Positions 1-9,052 of a stretch of 64,000 bases of DNA are shown here, piece by piece. The translations under genes and the position numbers were made by a program. Within the stretch, counting starts at the first letter, position 1. The number at the start of each line of letters is the position of its first letter. The DNA comes from Bryoerythrophyllum caledonicum (Eukaryota; Streptophyta; Bryopsida; Pottiales; Pottiaceae). Where the stretch lies: assembly GCA_963971425.1 (NCBI GenBank), contig OZ020517.1, forward strand, positions 3,908,501 to 3,972,500. The letters are read 5' to 3'. The notes below the pieces were generated by a model. That model saw only the letters and a program-made list of their open reading frames with translations, did not search any database and was not told the origin of the DNA.

Positions 1-1
1 C

Positions 2-382
2 GAGAAGGCAGGCACGCAGGAGGTGTTCGCGGACCTCCCGGGCTACCCCGACAACGTGCGACGCAACGCGGACGGCGACTTCTGGATCGCGTGCCACTGC
101 CCGCGGACGCGGCTGGAGGCGTTCCTGGGCGAGCATCCGCTCCTCCGCAAGCTCATCTTCCGCCTGCCCATCCCTGTGCCATACGTGTACAAGATGATTG
201 CCGGGAAGCCTCACGGTATGATCCTCCGCTACGGCCTCGGGGGCGAGCTCAAAGAAGTGCTCGAGGATCAGGAGGGGCGCGTCGCGAGCAAGATCAGCGA
301 GGTGGAGGAGCACGACGGGAAGCTGTTCATCGGGTCAGTGTTGTTGCCGCACGTCGTCGTGTACACTCTCCCCACACCCTAG
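2..382 (+). CDS. Strictosidine-synthase-like protein, C-terminal part (5' cut by window edge)
   Basis: The frame is open from base 2 to a TAG at 380-382, 126 codons, and its start lies outside the window. The first visible residues (EVFADLPGYPDNVRR) and a following GDFWIACHC stretch match the last blades of the six-bladed beta-propeller of plant strictosidine-synthase-like (SSL) / adipocyte plasma membrane-associated proteins. The end, with KPHGMILRY, a gap and then FIGSVLLPHVVVYTLP, is the usual C-terminus of this family. Family knowledge: most SSL proteins lack the Pictet-Spengler catalytic glutamate and act as secreted or ER hydrolase-like proteins, so true strictosidine synthase activity should not be assumed. 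The catalytic region is not in view. The exon is GC-rich compared with the AT-rich DNA that follows. I am confident of the family but cannot name an orthologue. Confidence 0.88.
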   Translation, partial: EKAGTQEVFADLPGYPDNVRRNADGDFWIACHCPRTRLEAFLGEHPLLRKLIFRLPIPVPYVYKMIAGKPHGMILRYGLGGELKEVLEDQEGRVASKISEVEEHDGKLFIGSVLLPHVVVYTLPTP

Positions 383-1612
383 CAACGAGTTTTCACACTC
401 CTAGCACGAATTTTCAGGCGCCTTCTCGTGAAACTGTAAATTTAACTGGAGGACTTGTTCAAAATATAGGTCATTCAAGTTTGACGATGTTGATACTGGA
501 TTCACACGTGAATAGACCTTGGTAAACATGAAACTCGGAAGTCTAAAGTGAACTACACTCTTGAAGGTTGTGTGCGGTATTCGAAATCCAGAAAAATACA
601 GAAGTTCTCGGACAATAATCCAATGATAGTACCCAAAAGTATGCCGAGAAAAGAGAGGACAACTTCAAATTTACAGTCAGGTCAACATTTACATCTCCTC
701 TTGAACCTGTGCAATTTAGGCTTACAGGCCGCTAGTTCAGACACGCTATGCTCTCGTTGGTCGGTCTACGAAAATGACCTGCCCGCTACAACCTATGATA
801 CATATGAGAGTCATAGTGTTGTACTATAATTCACCTTGTGGACAGCTTTCAGAAAGCTCTAAGCGAAGGGCGACAGGATTGTTAATCGTCTGTTCAGCTC
901 CCTCGTGCAAGCTCGGAGCATGTTAATTTAGCTCGAAACATGTTGCTCACAACTGGGCCTCCTTCGAGGCCTCCAAAGGTTTGATCACCGTTCCTTGGAA
1001 GGTGTTCTCCAGCGCCTGAAACGTTTTCAACATGAGTGACAAATACATCGAAGACATCGAATGAAAGTACGAAGCAACCTGATATGTTCAACCTCTCCAA
1101 CACCCTTTCCTTCTCGGAAATGAAATTCATTGCAAGAATTTCTCTAGTTAAATACGGATATAGAGATATACCTTGGGAGGACCCCAGGGGTTAAGAAGAC
1201 GCATCGGCTTGCGATTCCGAGCGAGAACGCCTTTCGTCACAGGCGAGACCAGAGAATCAGTCGGGCTCATGTAGCTGCAGACACAATCAAACCGTTACGC
1301 ATCACCAACACCATGAGTTAAACATGCAATTGTGATAAACGACTCTCGAAATTTAGCGCCGTGAAGAGGACGTTCGAGTCTGCTGCTGAGGCATTTCAAG
1401 CGGAAATTTCGAAGACTGCGACAGTATTCAGGACTGCCGAGAAGATTACGTCGGCAAGAAAAGAAAACAAATACTGCAATTTAGAAAACACGCAGCGCGG
1501 AGACTCCAAGAACAAAAAAATGAACTTCCGCAGGGAAATTCTAAACTGAAGTTCATTGCGGAGGAAACTGAATGCGGATAGAAGCGCAGGCTCCAAAGAA
1601 TTCTAACCTAAA
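383..1612. other. Intergenic region, no gene recognised
   Basis: The 3' flank of the SSL gene is followed by about 1.2 kb of mixed-composition DNA. Short open frames at 548-829 (+) and 894-1130 (-) show no domain, biased composition or splice context. A GGGGTTAA motif at 1188-1195, preceded by a CCTTGGGAGGAC segment also found inside the TTAA element at 14871, may be the end of a decayed copy of that family. Nothing else is supportable. Confidence 0.5.
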
Positions 1613-1972
1613 TCATGAATGCGCAAGCAATTCGACTGATTCAAATGGAAGCGAAGATTTAACAAAGTTTCGGGACGGGAAGAAGCAGTTCCAGGAGGTA
1701 GGTCTGAACCGTTCAGGATAGCTCATGTTGCTCCGCGCGGGAACCTTGACAGGATTCGGCGGCGTCTTGCGCTTGACATCCTCGCCCTTCTTGTTGCGCT
1801 CGCGTAGCACGGGCGGCACAGGCGCGGGCATCTTGAACAGCTTCGCCTCCATCCGCTGCCGCTCCTTGGGACTCAGCGCGGCCACAGCGCTGCTGCGCTT
1901 CAGGTTTCCGAGCAACGGCGCGTTATCATTGTCCAAGGACATCCGGCTCTCACTCGGCACCTGGTTCTCCAT
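1613..1972 (-). CDS. Small basic hypothetical protein (119 aa as single exon)
   Basis: The ATG at 1970-1972 opens a frame on the minus strand that runs to 1613. The first ~90 residues look like real coding sequence: an acidic/Ser start (MENQVPSESRMSLDNDNAP), then a Lys/Arg/Pro-rich segment with KERQRMEAKLFKMPAPVPPVLRER. The last ~30 residues are less convincing and may be intron or 3' UTR, because I cannot place a clear donor. There is no signal peptide or membrane segment. The ATG lies only about 20 bp downstream of a ~200-bp block that is duplicated upstream of the gene at 8058-8732, so this block probably holds promoter and 5' UTR. I do not recognise the family. Coding status is likely but the C-terminus is uncertain. 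Confidence 0.5.
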   Translation of the reverse strand: MENQVPSESRMSLDNDNAPLLGNLKRSSAVAALSPKERQRMEAKLFKMPAPVPPVLRERNKKGEDVKRKTPPNPVKVPARSNMSYPERFRPTSWNCFFPSRNFVKSSLPFESVELLAHS

Positions 1973-1990
1973 CTCTAATCTCTAGTCACT

Positions 1991-2192
1991 AAAAAAAGCC
2001 TCGTCCTCTCACAAAATCCGACGTCAATTCAAGGTAAGCTTCACATTCGTCTAGACACGCATTCCAAGGCCAATTGCGGTTAATATACAGCGCCAGAGAA
2101 GGTGAGAGATAGCTCGATGGGAAGAGCGGGAGCGGCTGCTAGAATGCTGCGGGAGAGGAGCTTAAGAAGAGCTGGTGAAATGTGTGCATGAG
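1991..2192 (-). repeat. Duplicated upstream block, copy A
   Basis: About 200 bp that is closely similar (roughly 90% by eye, same strand) to 8851-9052. Shared landmarks are CCTCGTCCTCTCAC at the start, CTAGACACGCATTCCAAGG, ATACAGCGCC and GAGGAGCTTAAGAAG. Both copies sit directly 5' of a minus-strand ATG (1972 here, 8732 for copy B), which suggests a promoter/5' UTR block. Similarity stops just after GTGTGCATGAGA. Confidence 0.85.
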
Positions 2193-3133
2193 AGTGGTGC
2201 GGTAATGGCTATGGCGATGGCGGCAGGTGAACGTTGCAACAACTAGAAGTCGGGTGAACGTTCAACGGAAACGCCGACGACGGTCCCGCCCGACGCTTCG
2301 CCGGGTGCAGGGACAACGGTCATAAGTGCGGCACGGGCATGGGGTTTTGTGAACCTATAACCGGTACTTTATTGTTGCAACTTCTGCAAATTTGTTTCGG
2401 TGATATTTGAGTTATAGTCACCTAAGGATTCAACAAGATACTCCCTCTTTTTGTTTAAATATTGCTATATTTTCACCCGTAGTTGCTATTAGATATGGTG
2501 GTCTATCCTTTATTTAAAGATGAAAGACCTTCTTAGTTTTTGAACTTATGTTAGTTGAAGTTTTAGCTGCCTTCGAGAAGGAAGAAAAAATACTCACGTT
2601 ATACCAAAAAATTTAGTTGTTTTCCTCTTCTTTGAGCTTCTTATTGGAATTGAGAGCTATTTAGGGCTGATTTTAAATATTAAAAGTGAGAAAAGAAGTC
2701 ATTTTTCAAGGTATTTTTGCTTTACTTCACAAATAACTCTATTGTTTCTTGATTATTTAATAACTTAGCTAGGACCATGATATCATGAGGAATATCACTT
2801 TGTTGGAATTTGACCTTTGATGAATATTCTATATTCAAGATGATTTTAGGCTTTCGATTACAAATGACACGTCATTTTGATAAAGCTCAAAGTAAAGAAT
2901 TATTAAGTTTGAAACAAAGACAATGTAAGAGTAATATTGAATTTATTTTTAAAGCCATCCTAACTTTCATAAGATACTAACTTGTTTCATTTTTGGTTAG
3001 TACTATTACGCCTTTACTATCATTATCAATTAGATGGAGGGGCTTGGCGGTCCCTAAATTGACGGTAGAAGTCCATTTCAAGTGTGAAAGAACTTGGCAA
3101 TCTCTAAACTCAAGTTAGAAGTAGTTCCAGCTA
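2193..3133. other. AT-rich intergenic DNA with dispersed repeat fragments
   Basis: A GC-rich stretch to about 2340 is followed by AT-rich DNA without coding potential. A segment around 2640-2760 (GAGAGCTATTTAGGGCTGAT followed by AAGTGAGAAAAGAAGTC) recurs in diverged form at 6700-6800. A motif near 3090-3120 (CTCAAGTTAGAAGTAGTT) recurs in reverse complement in intron 1 of the KUP gene near 19150. I see no gene. Confidence 0.5.
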
Positions 3134-3724
3134 GTTAAAAGACATAACAAAGCGGTATGGGAAGTCCGAAAACTAATCACCTCCTACAATAAATCGAGAT
3201 GTTTTATACTAATGAACGCCGGCACTTTCAATAACAATCCACAAGAAAATACGGTCCCCCCGTGGCTACTCCCATGCTCATGTACGACCCAAAGATGTCA
3301 TTGCAACGCTAGGCTCAAACCGGACATCCTTTGTGTCAAAGGTTTACCATATAATGACCCACCACCCGATAATGTCAACCAAGACTACACCATTCAATTC
3401 ATTGAATTCACATATTGCAACGATCGATTTTCCCTGGAAACAATCCAAAACAAAATAGACAAATACCAACCCCTTATTGACGACATCATCGCCCTCGGAT
3501 GGAATGTCGACCCCCTTTTGGTAATCACATCCGGCGCTCGGGCCACCACCTTTATCCCATCTATGAAAACTCTAGAAGGCACCTTCAAGATACCCATTGA
3601 AACAATTAAAACATCCTTCAAAAACATTAACACCATAGCTATCCAACATGCCATGTCCATTCTTCTACATAAACGCAAAATCGAAAACAACCAAGCCGTC
3701 CCCGATACACAGGACCCCCCCTAA
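3134..3724 (+). CDS. LINE ORF C-terminus: restriction-like endonuclease (REL) domain
   Basis: The frame runs from the KRHN motif at 3134 to TAA at 3722-3724; the first ATG is at 3212. Counting from that ATG there is a CxC...CHC cysteine cluster (residues 22-31), then the KPD triad at 36-38, a QFIEFTYC strand with Glu65, and KIDKYQPL (81-88). Family knowledge: LINEs of the R2/Cre/Dualen/Utopia type carry a C-terminal PD-(D/E)XK nuclease downstream of a CCHC knuckle and an (R/K)HN-like motif. The longer copy at 48452 shows the matching CCHC knuckle just upstream. The spacing between PD and E (26 residues) is longer than in R2, so catalytic assignment of Glu65 is inference. It would nick the target site for target-primed reverse transcription. 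Without its RT half it is a relic. Confidence 0.7.
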   Translation, partial: VKRHNKAVWEVRKLITSYNKSRCFILMNAGTFNNNPQENTVPPWLLPCSCTTQRCHCNARLKPDILCVKGLPYNDPPPDNVNQDYTIQFIEFTYCNDRFSLETIQNKIDKYQPLIDDIIALGWNVDPLLVITSGARATTFIPSMKTLEGTFKIPIETIKTSFKNINTIAIQHAMSILLHKRKIENNQAVPDTQDPP

Positions 3725-3879
3725 ATTCTCCCCCCGCCTTGATTTTCATGACTAGTTGGTTTTAAGGTTTTTGACTACTTGCCTGGTTTGTGGTTAGTTC
3801 GATGGCTAGTTGCTTGGTTTGTGATTCGTTGGTTGATTGGTTGACTAGTGGTTCTTTGGTTTCTTGTTACATAGTGTCT

Positions 3880-4012
3880 ACCCTCGAGAGAGGGAAGTAG
3901 TTCCAGCTTACTAATTCCTTGTCCTGTGGGTATGGTCTTAGTAGTGGAACGAACAGACACTTTATTCACGCCGGCCTCCTTCGGAGACCGGCATTCTTCT
4001 TCTTCTTCTTTT
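3880..4012 (+). repeat. LINE/SINE shared 3' tail with stem-loop
   Basis: This tail recurs at 13120-13262, 17345-17482, 49755-49850, 58680-58805 (minus strand) and 61238-61370. Common order: ACCCTCGAGAG, GGAAGTAGTTC, a GT-rich segment, ACACTTTATTC, a short hairpin whose arms are GGCCTC/GAGACC, then repeated TTC. The hairpin is kept although its bases differ between copies. Confidence 0.8.
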
Positions 4013-4178
4013 TAGTTCTAGCTACTTTTGAGAAGGAAGGAGTGGTCATGTAAGGAGATCCAACCCATCACTGTCATCTTCCTATTAGTGCCACTTTATA
4101 GGTGGTCCCACCTCCGCCCCATCTTCATTGCATTTTGCCCCATTTCTACCCATTTGTTCTCTTACACGTTCAAATTAA

Positions 4179-4993
4179 CCCCTGAATTTCTATGACAAAA
4201 TTTCACCAAAAACACTTCAAAATTGTTGATCTAGTCCAATGAGAAAGGAAGCAAACAAAACATTTACTTTCAGTTCAAATCATCGGATCTAAATTTAGAC
4301 TTATTAAATAATATACTCTCAAAGTTTCATACACTTTGACCGCATGGATTGAAAGATTATAGGCTTTGAAGTAGATAAAACAATTCATTTTCTTCCTAGT
4401 GTTTATTGGATCAAGAGACTTTGACTTCACTTGGTGTCAAATTTTTGCACTACACAAGGTCTAAATTTTTAACCATCATGCTTAGCATGGTAGTAGTTCC
4501 TTGTACAATACAACAATTTTAGAAGTAGAAAAGGGATGTAGCACATTCAAAACAATTGTGTAAGGAGTGGAGGTTCAAAAAATGCCAATTCACATTTTAT
4601 TATTTGTGAACTCAATATGTTTTAAAATGAAAATCTAAACAAACAGTCAACAAGAGAGTTTATACCAAATCTAATAGAAGAAAAAATTAGAAAAATAAAC
4701 AAAATTAAGATCTCTAGTTCTTGTGTAGAGATGAAGAAGTTTTTTGGTAGCTTGCTCAACAATGTGTGTCAATGCATGAAATTTTTGACTTGGATTAGCA
4801 TGCTCTTTTTCACTGAAAAGAAGAATTTGTTTTTGACAATATGGAAGGAAATGATATTATTTGTTAGTATTGGAATCTCACATTCCATGTTGTCCTAGCA
4901 AAAGTTTTTGGAGTTGCCCAATGTGCCCTCTTGCGAAGTTTTGATTCAAGATAGCATAACTTTTGCATTGAATGTCCGATTTAGGAAAAAATT
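4179..4993 (-). mobile_element. TTAA-flanked TIR element, truncated copy
   Basis: TTAA at 4175-4178 is followed by CCCCTGAATTTC. The next ~800 bp is the diverged reverse complement of the element at 14871-16021, for example the ACACTTCAAAA start, the AGTGGAGGTTCAAAA block near 4570 and the AAGTTATG/ACTCC blocks near 4910-4960. The far TTAA end is not seen, because the Tc1-like element begins at 4997 and no continuation is recognisable after 6518. There is no transposase. Confidence 0.7.
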
Positions 4994-4996
4994 GTA

Positions 4997-5598
4997 CAGT
5001 GGGGTACCAATCAAAATGTCGTTTTTGAATTCGCAGTGAGAAAAATTTCAGTACTGCCAACTTTGAAAGCCTCTTGAGAGCTCAAAATTTGGTATTTTAC
5101 CACAAAATTTTTACCAAAAAATTATCTTTAAGTTAATTACATGTATGCCAAATTTCAAGGCCAAAAGATTCACCAAAAAAAGTTATTCAAAATCTACCAA
5201 CATTGGTAGCTGTGGAAATTTTTTCACTGCTGCCAACTTTGACAGCCTCCCAAAGATTGAATTATTTTTTTTTTGCCATGAAATTCTTGGAACGAAAACC
5301 TCTATATGTTAATAACATATGATAAAAATTTCAAGTCCAAAAGATTAATACAAAAAAAGAAATCCACAATCTACCAACATGTGTAGTTGTGGGAAACAAT
5401 GGGGGAAACCATTTCATTGCTACCAACTTTGACACCCTCCCAACCGTTGAGAAATTGTCTATTTACCATGAAATTTTTGGCACAACATGCTCTTTATGAT
5501 AACAACATTCATGCCAAATTTCAAGGTCAAAAAATTTATACAAAAAAAATATTTACAATCTACCAATGTGTGTAGTTGTGAGATACCTTTTATTAAAG
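4997..5598 (+). repeat. Left terminal inverted repeat of the Tc1/mariner-type element
   Basis: Inverted partner of 5914-6515. The same 62-codon open frame appears at 5387-5575 (+) and 5937-6125 (-), which shows the symmetry. The arm ends inside TTTTATTAAAG, next to the loop. Confidence 0.9.
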
Positions 5599-5717
5599 AC
5601 ATTGAAATTGTTGAAGTATGTCAGACAATCATGCTTCTAGATTGAAATTCTCCAGATGATGCAATCTCTAATCATAAATGCTTCTCAAAAAAATCAAGGA
5701 TAGCCAAATTTAGTTGT

Positions 5718-5913
5718 GTGCACTTGTCACATCTCAAAGACTTGCTTCATTTTATGAGTAGAGTGCCACAAGGATTGCTCATGGAAGATGGTGCACCTGT
5801 CCATCGTAGCAAAGTATGTGAAGAATGGAGACAAACACACCTTTTGGAGAAGCTCGATTGGCCTGCAAATTCTCCCGATCTCAATCCATTAATAAATCTC
5901 AATCCATTAATAC
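5718..5913 (+). pseudogene. Tc1/mariner transposase fragment (DDE core)
   Basis: About 60 residues in the loop of the fold-back read MEDGAPVHRSKVCEEWRQT followed by LDWPANSPDLNPL. These are the diagnostic blocks of Tc1/mariner transposases: the second catalytic aspartate lies in the EDGAPVHR block, and SPDLNP immediately precedes the third acidic residue, which is lost here because the frame runs into a short duplicated AATCCATTAAT segment and the right arm. The N-terminal HTH and the first aspartate are absent. The element cannot be autonomous. Confidence 0.85.
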
Positions 5914-6515
5914 CTTTAATAAAAGGTATCTCACAACTACACACATTGGTAGATTGTAAATATTTTTTTTGTATAAATTTTTTGACCTTGAAATTTGGCA
6001 TGAATGTTGTTATCATAAAGAGCATGTTGTGCCAAAAATTTCATGGTAAATAGACAATTTCTCAACGGTTGGGAGGGTGTCAAAGTTGGTAGCAATGAAA
6101 TGGTTTCCCCCATTGTTTCCCACAACTACACATGTTGGTAGATTGTGGATTTCTTTTTTTGTATTAATCTTTTGGACTTGAAATTTTTATCATATGTTAT
6201 TAACATATAGAGGTTTTCGTTCCAAGAATTTCATGGCAAAAAAAAAATAATTCAATCTTTGGGAGGCTGTCAAAGTTGGCAGCAGTGAAAAAATTTCCAC
6301 AGCTACCAATGTTGGTAGATTTTGAATAACTTTTTTTGGTGAATCTTTTGGCCTTGAAATTTGGCATACATGTAATTAACTTAAAGATAATTTTTTGGTA
6401 AAAATTTTGTGGTAAAATACCAAATTTTGAGCTCTCAAGAGGCTTTCAAAGGTGGCAGTACTGAAATTTTTCTCACTGCGAGTTCAAAAACGACATTTTG
6501 ATTGGTACCCCATTG
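5914..6515 (-). repeat. Right terminal inverted repeat of the Tc1/mariner-type element
   Basis: Reverse complement of 4997-5598, beginning CTTTAATAAAAGG next to the loop and ending at the TA at 6516-6517. One visible difference is GGTGGCAG near 6452 against CTGCCAAC in the left arm. Confidence 0.9.
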
Positions 6516-6518
6516 TAC

Positions 6519-8057
6519 ACATAGAGAGCTTTTGAGAAAATATGAATTACGCCTAGGATGAATTTGTAATACTCAATACTATTATTGAAAATTCTTTTGA
6601 TCACTATGCATCCCCTCCAAATATGCACATTGATTATTGTGGCAGAAATAGGTTGGGTTACCACAATATGAATCTTAACCATCACTCCCTCTTGGAGCTA
6701 ATTTCAAAAATTTAGAGCTACTTAGAGCTGATTTTAATGATAAAAAATGACAAAAGAGGTCAAAACTCTTGGTATCCTAGCCTTATCTTATAAATAACTC
6801 AATGATCATTTGATTGTAAATCCATCACCACATGCAAGGAAATGCTTATTCAAATGGAAGTCTCTTCAATGATCATTATTGGATAAGATAACCCCTTGGA
6901 AACCAAATAAAACCAAGTACCAACACCTATAATATTGGGGTATATCCAATCCACTACCATCATCACACCCATTCAATTGCATATGGAGGTTTACTATTGA
7001 TCAAGACCCCTTACTTTTGGTCAAAGCTTATGGGAGTGCATACTAGTGGCCACCTGCTAAACATGGCAACACACTCTAAAAGAACACATTTCATTATAAA
7101 GATATGAAACCACTTGGGTTGAAATTGAAAAAATATGAAGTCACTTGGGTTGAAATTGAAATTCTACAGGCCATCATTGAAAAATAAATGTATTATTATG
7201 ATATGTTCTCTCTATATATGCACATTAATTAAGGTCGGTTACACTGATTAAGGTCGGTTACAGGGGGGTTTACCTTATGTAAGACTGTGAACTGAAGTCA
7301 ACACTAGTGTCATTCATACACTCCAGCAACCAGATCTGCAATTAGTATTCAACATCTTTGACATCAAGCAATCTCTCAGAGAGTACTGTAATTTATCTGC
7401 GTAGAGAGTATTACTCACCAGTCTAATGCTACATCCTAACCTACATCATCATGTTTACCATCTTCTCAATCAACTGTTGATTAGGGCTGATCTCAAGCAC
7501 TGATTGCTCGAAACACCTGAATTGTGCTTCCAAACTGATGGTTGACGTCTAATCTTCTCCGAAAAACGCCAAGTCTGCAAGAATAAACCGTTCATATAAA
7601 TAAAACTCCACTCAAATAAACCTCAAACTGTCATAACTTTCTAGAAGCAATGCTAGAGCGGACTGAATCCGAATCTCAACAGCAATAAATTCCTAAACTA
7701 ATGGGTAACGTCCGTTCAATGACATGTCTATTTAGTTTGGTTCAAGAAGTTTTAAGCTCATTTAGGAATCATCCTCTTGGAAGGCTTCTAAATAGAAGGG
7801 CGACCTAGCATTGGTTCTAGAATCATAAAAGAATGAAAAGTCTGAAGAGCCCATACAGAATGAAAAGAATACGCAAGAGGGCAATAAAATTCGAAAAAGA
7901 GAAACACTATTGCACTGTATAACACGAATAATAAGGCAGCAAATTGTTGTCAAGAGTTGAGAGCTCTGTGTACATCATACAAAGCTATGGAGAATTTGCA
8001 AATACTTGTATGTAGATCATGCTCTTCGACCTCTGAATAAACAGCCTGCCACAATAA
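6519..8057. other. AT-rich repeats and 3' flank of the small gene at 8058
   Basis: 6700-7215 holds dispersed repeat sequence that recurs in diverged form around 14080-14290 (AAGACCCCTTACTTTTGG, ATATGAAGTCACTTGGG, TCATTGAAAAATAAATGTA). 7215-8057 is lower-copy DNA without recognisable coding sequence, presumably including the 3' UTR of the minus-strand gene. Confidence 0.5.
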
Positions 8058-8732
8058 TCATCGCGTTTCATAAGCTGCTATGTTCTGGGGCTCGCAAGCG
8101 GGCTCCCAAAGCCGTGCAAATGTGCCCATGAACACGGCAGTGCTCACCGCTCCACAGATTTGCCACCGGTACACCCTTGGCCAGGTGACTCGCGGACCTA
8201 CAAAATCAATTCCGCTGTCAAAAACTGAAGAAAATAATGTGTGAAAAAGGCTTCCTAGGCTTCCTTCTCAAACAATGTTAAGCTCTAGGGTATGAGGTGC
8301 ATCGATTGCTCCAACCGTTGTCTCGAACCAACTACGTGAGCTTAAGAGAAAGCTCTCTCCAAATCCAGAAGAGGAGGAACTCCGCCGATGGTGTGAGAAT
8401 GAGGCCTTCAAACGGAGATTTCTCTTAGGGTTTCCACGAAGCAGTGTAAGTTAGAAATGCGGGAACAACAATGAGGTCTCCTTCTTTTACCGCCTTGTCA
8501 GGTAGAAATGCGGCAAAATTTTTGCTAATGAACTACAGCTTTGATACCATGGAAAGCACGGATTGAGAGGGAGACGGGACTGACCGTAGTGGATGTGACA
8601 AAGAGGCCAGGCAAGGAAGACGCCGCCGATTCCCGCGACGGTGGCGAAGATGCGCGTGATTCGTTCGCAGGGAATGGCGTCCTCGCGCATCACCTCCCCG
8701 GTGGAAGCGCCCAGCGGCCCCCGCAACGCCAT
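8058..8732 (-). CDS. Small two-exon membrane protein, unknown function (95 aa)
   Basis: Exon 1 is 8585-8732 (ATG at 8730-8732) and exon 2 is 8058-8197 (TGA at 8058-8060). The donor follows TAC-G as GTCAGT and the acceptor is TTTTGTAG; phase 1 joins them cleanly into 95 codons. Two hydrophobic stretches are visible, FATVAGIGGVFLAWPLCHIHYG (about residues 29-50) and CGAVSTAVFMGTFARL (about 62-77), so I expect a small integral membrane protein. The fact that the frame stays open across the predicted junction and both segments are hydrophobic supports a real gene. An in-frame upstream ATG at 8793-8795 could add 21 residues, but the ATG at 8732 has the better context (G at -3 and +4). Its upstream region is duplicated at 1991-2192. 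I do not recognise the family. Confidence 0.65.
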
Positions 8733-8850
8733 TCCTGGCAGAGTCAGACCATCTCCTCTCCAAACCAAATTAGGGTTTGCAAATACTTGTCTCAAACACT
8801 CCAGGGGTTCAGGGTTTCAGGAAGAAAACCGGAAACCGACAGAGGACCAG

Positions 8851-9052
8851 AAAAACCTCGTCCTCTCACCAAAATCCGCCGTCAATTCAAGGTACGATTC
8901 ACATTCATCTAGACACGCATTCCAAGGCAAATTGCGGTTGATATACAGCGCCGGAGAAGGTGAGAGATGGCTCGATAGCAAGAGCGGGAGACGGCTGCGA
9001 GAATGCAGCGGGAGAGGAGCTTAAGAAGGGCTGCTGGAATGTGTGCATGAGA
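8851..9052 (-). repeat. Duplicated upstream block, copy B
   Basis: Partner of 1991-2192, lying 119 bp 5' of the ATG at 8732. The similarity ends at CATGAGA, exactly where Ty3/gypsy integrase sequence begins on the same strand. The DNA between this block and the ATG (AGGGTTTGCAAATACTTG and neighbours) is not shared with copy A. Confidence 0.85.

Larger units (their letters stand above)
3134..4012 (+). mobile_element. LINE 3' end, copy 1 (endonuclease module plus 3' tail)
   Basis: A 5'-truncated non-LTR retrotransposon. It begins at the KRHN motif in phase with the endonuclease frame (3134-3724), then has a ~150-bp AT/GT-rich spacer and the family 3' tail (3880-4012). The tail contains CCTCGAGAGAGGGAAGTAGTT, a stem-loop around 3969-3992 (GGCCTCCTTCGGAGACC) and a CTT-rich terminus. 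Related copies are at 12399 and 48452. This is the least decayed copy: its ORF has no stop. Confidence 0.8.
4997..6515. mobile_element. Tc1/mariner-type fold-back element with ~600-bp terminal inverted repeats
   Basis: A 1,519-bp element whose left end CAGTGGGGTACCAATCAAAA and right end (reverse complement CAATGGGGTACCAATC) are flanked by TA on both sides (4995-4996 and 6516-6517), the Tc1/mariner target duplication. The two 602-bp arms (4997-5598 and 5914-6515) are nearly perfect inverted repeats; I saw only a few mismatches. The 315-bp loop carries a piece of transposase. Near-identical arms suggest a young insertion or recent gene conversion. A transcript would fold into a 600-bp double strand. 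Confidence 0.9.

Noticed and set aside
2..382. True strictosidine synthase (alkaloid pathway) gene
   Set aside because: Only the C-terminal part is visible; the family is large and most plant members lack the catalytic residue, so a pathway role cannot be claimed.
548..829. 93-codon ORF downstream of the SSL gene
   Set aside because: No domain, no coding-like composition, no splice context; likely chance or 3' UTR.
5387..5575. 62-codon ORF present twice, possible conserved small protein
   Set aside because: Both copies are the two arms of the Tc1-like palindrome; there is no evidence of coding function.
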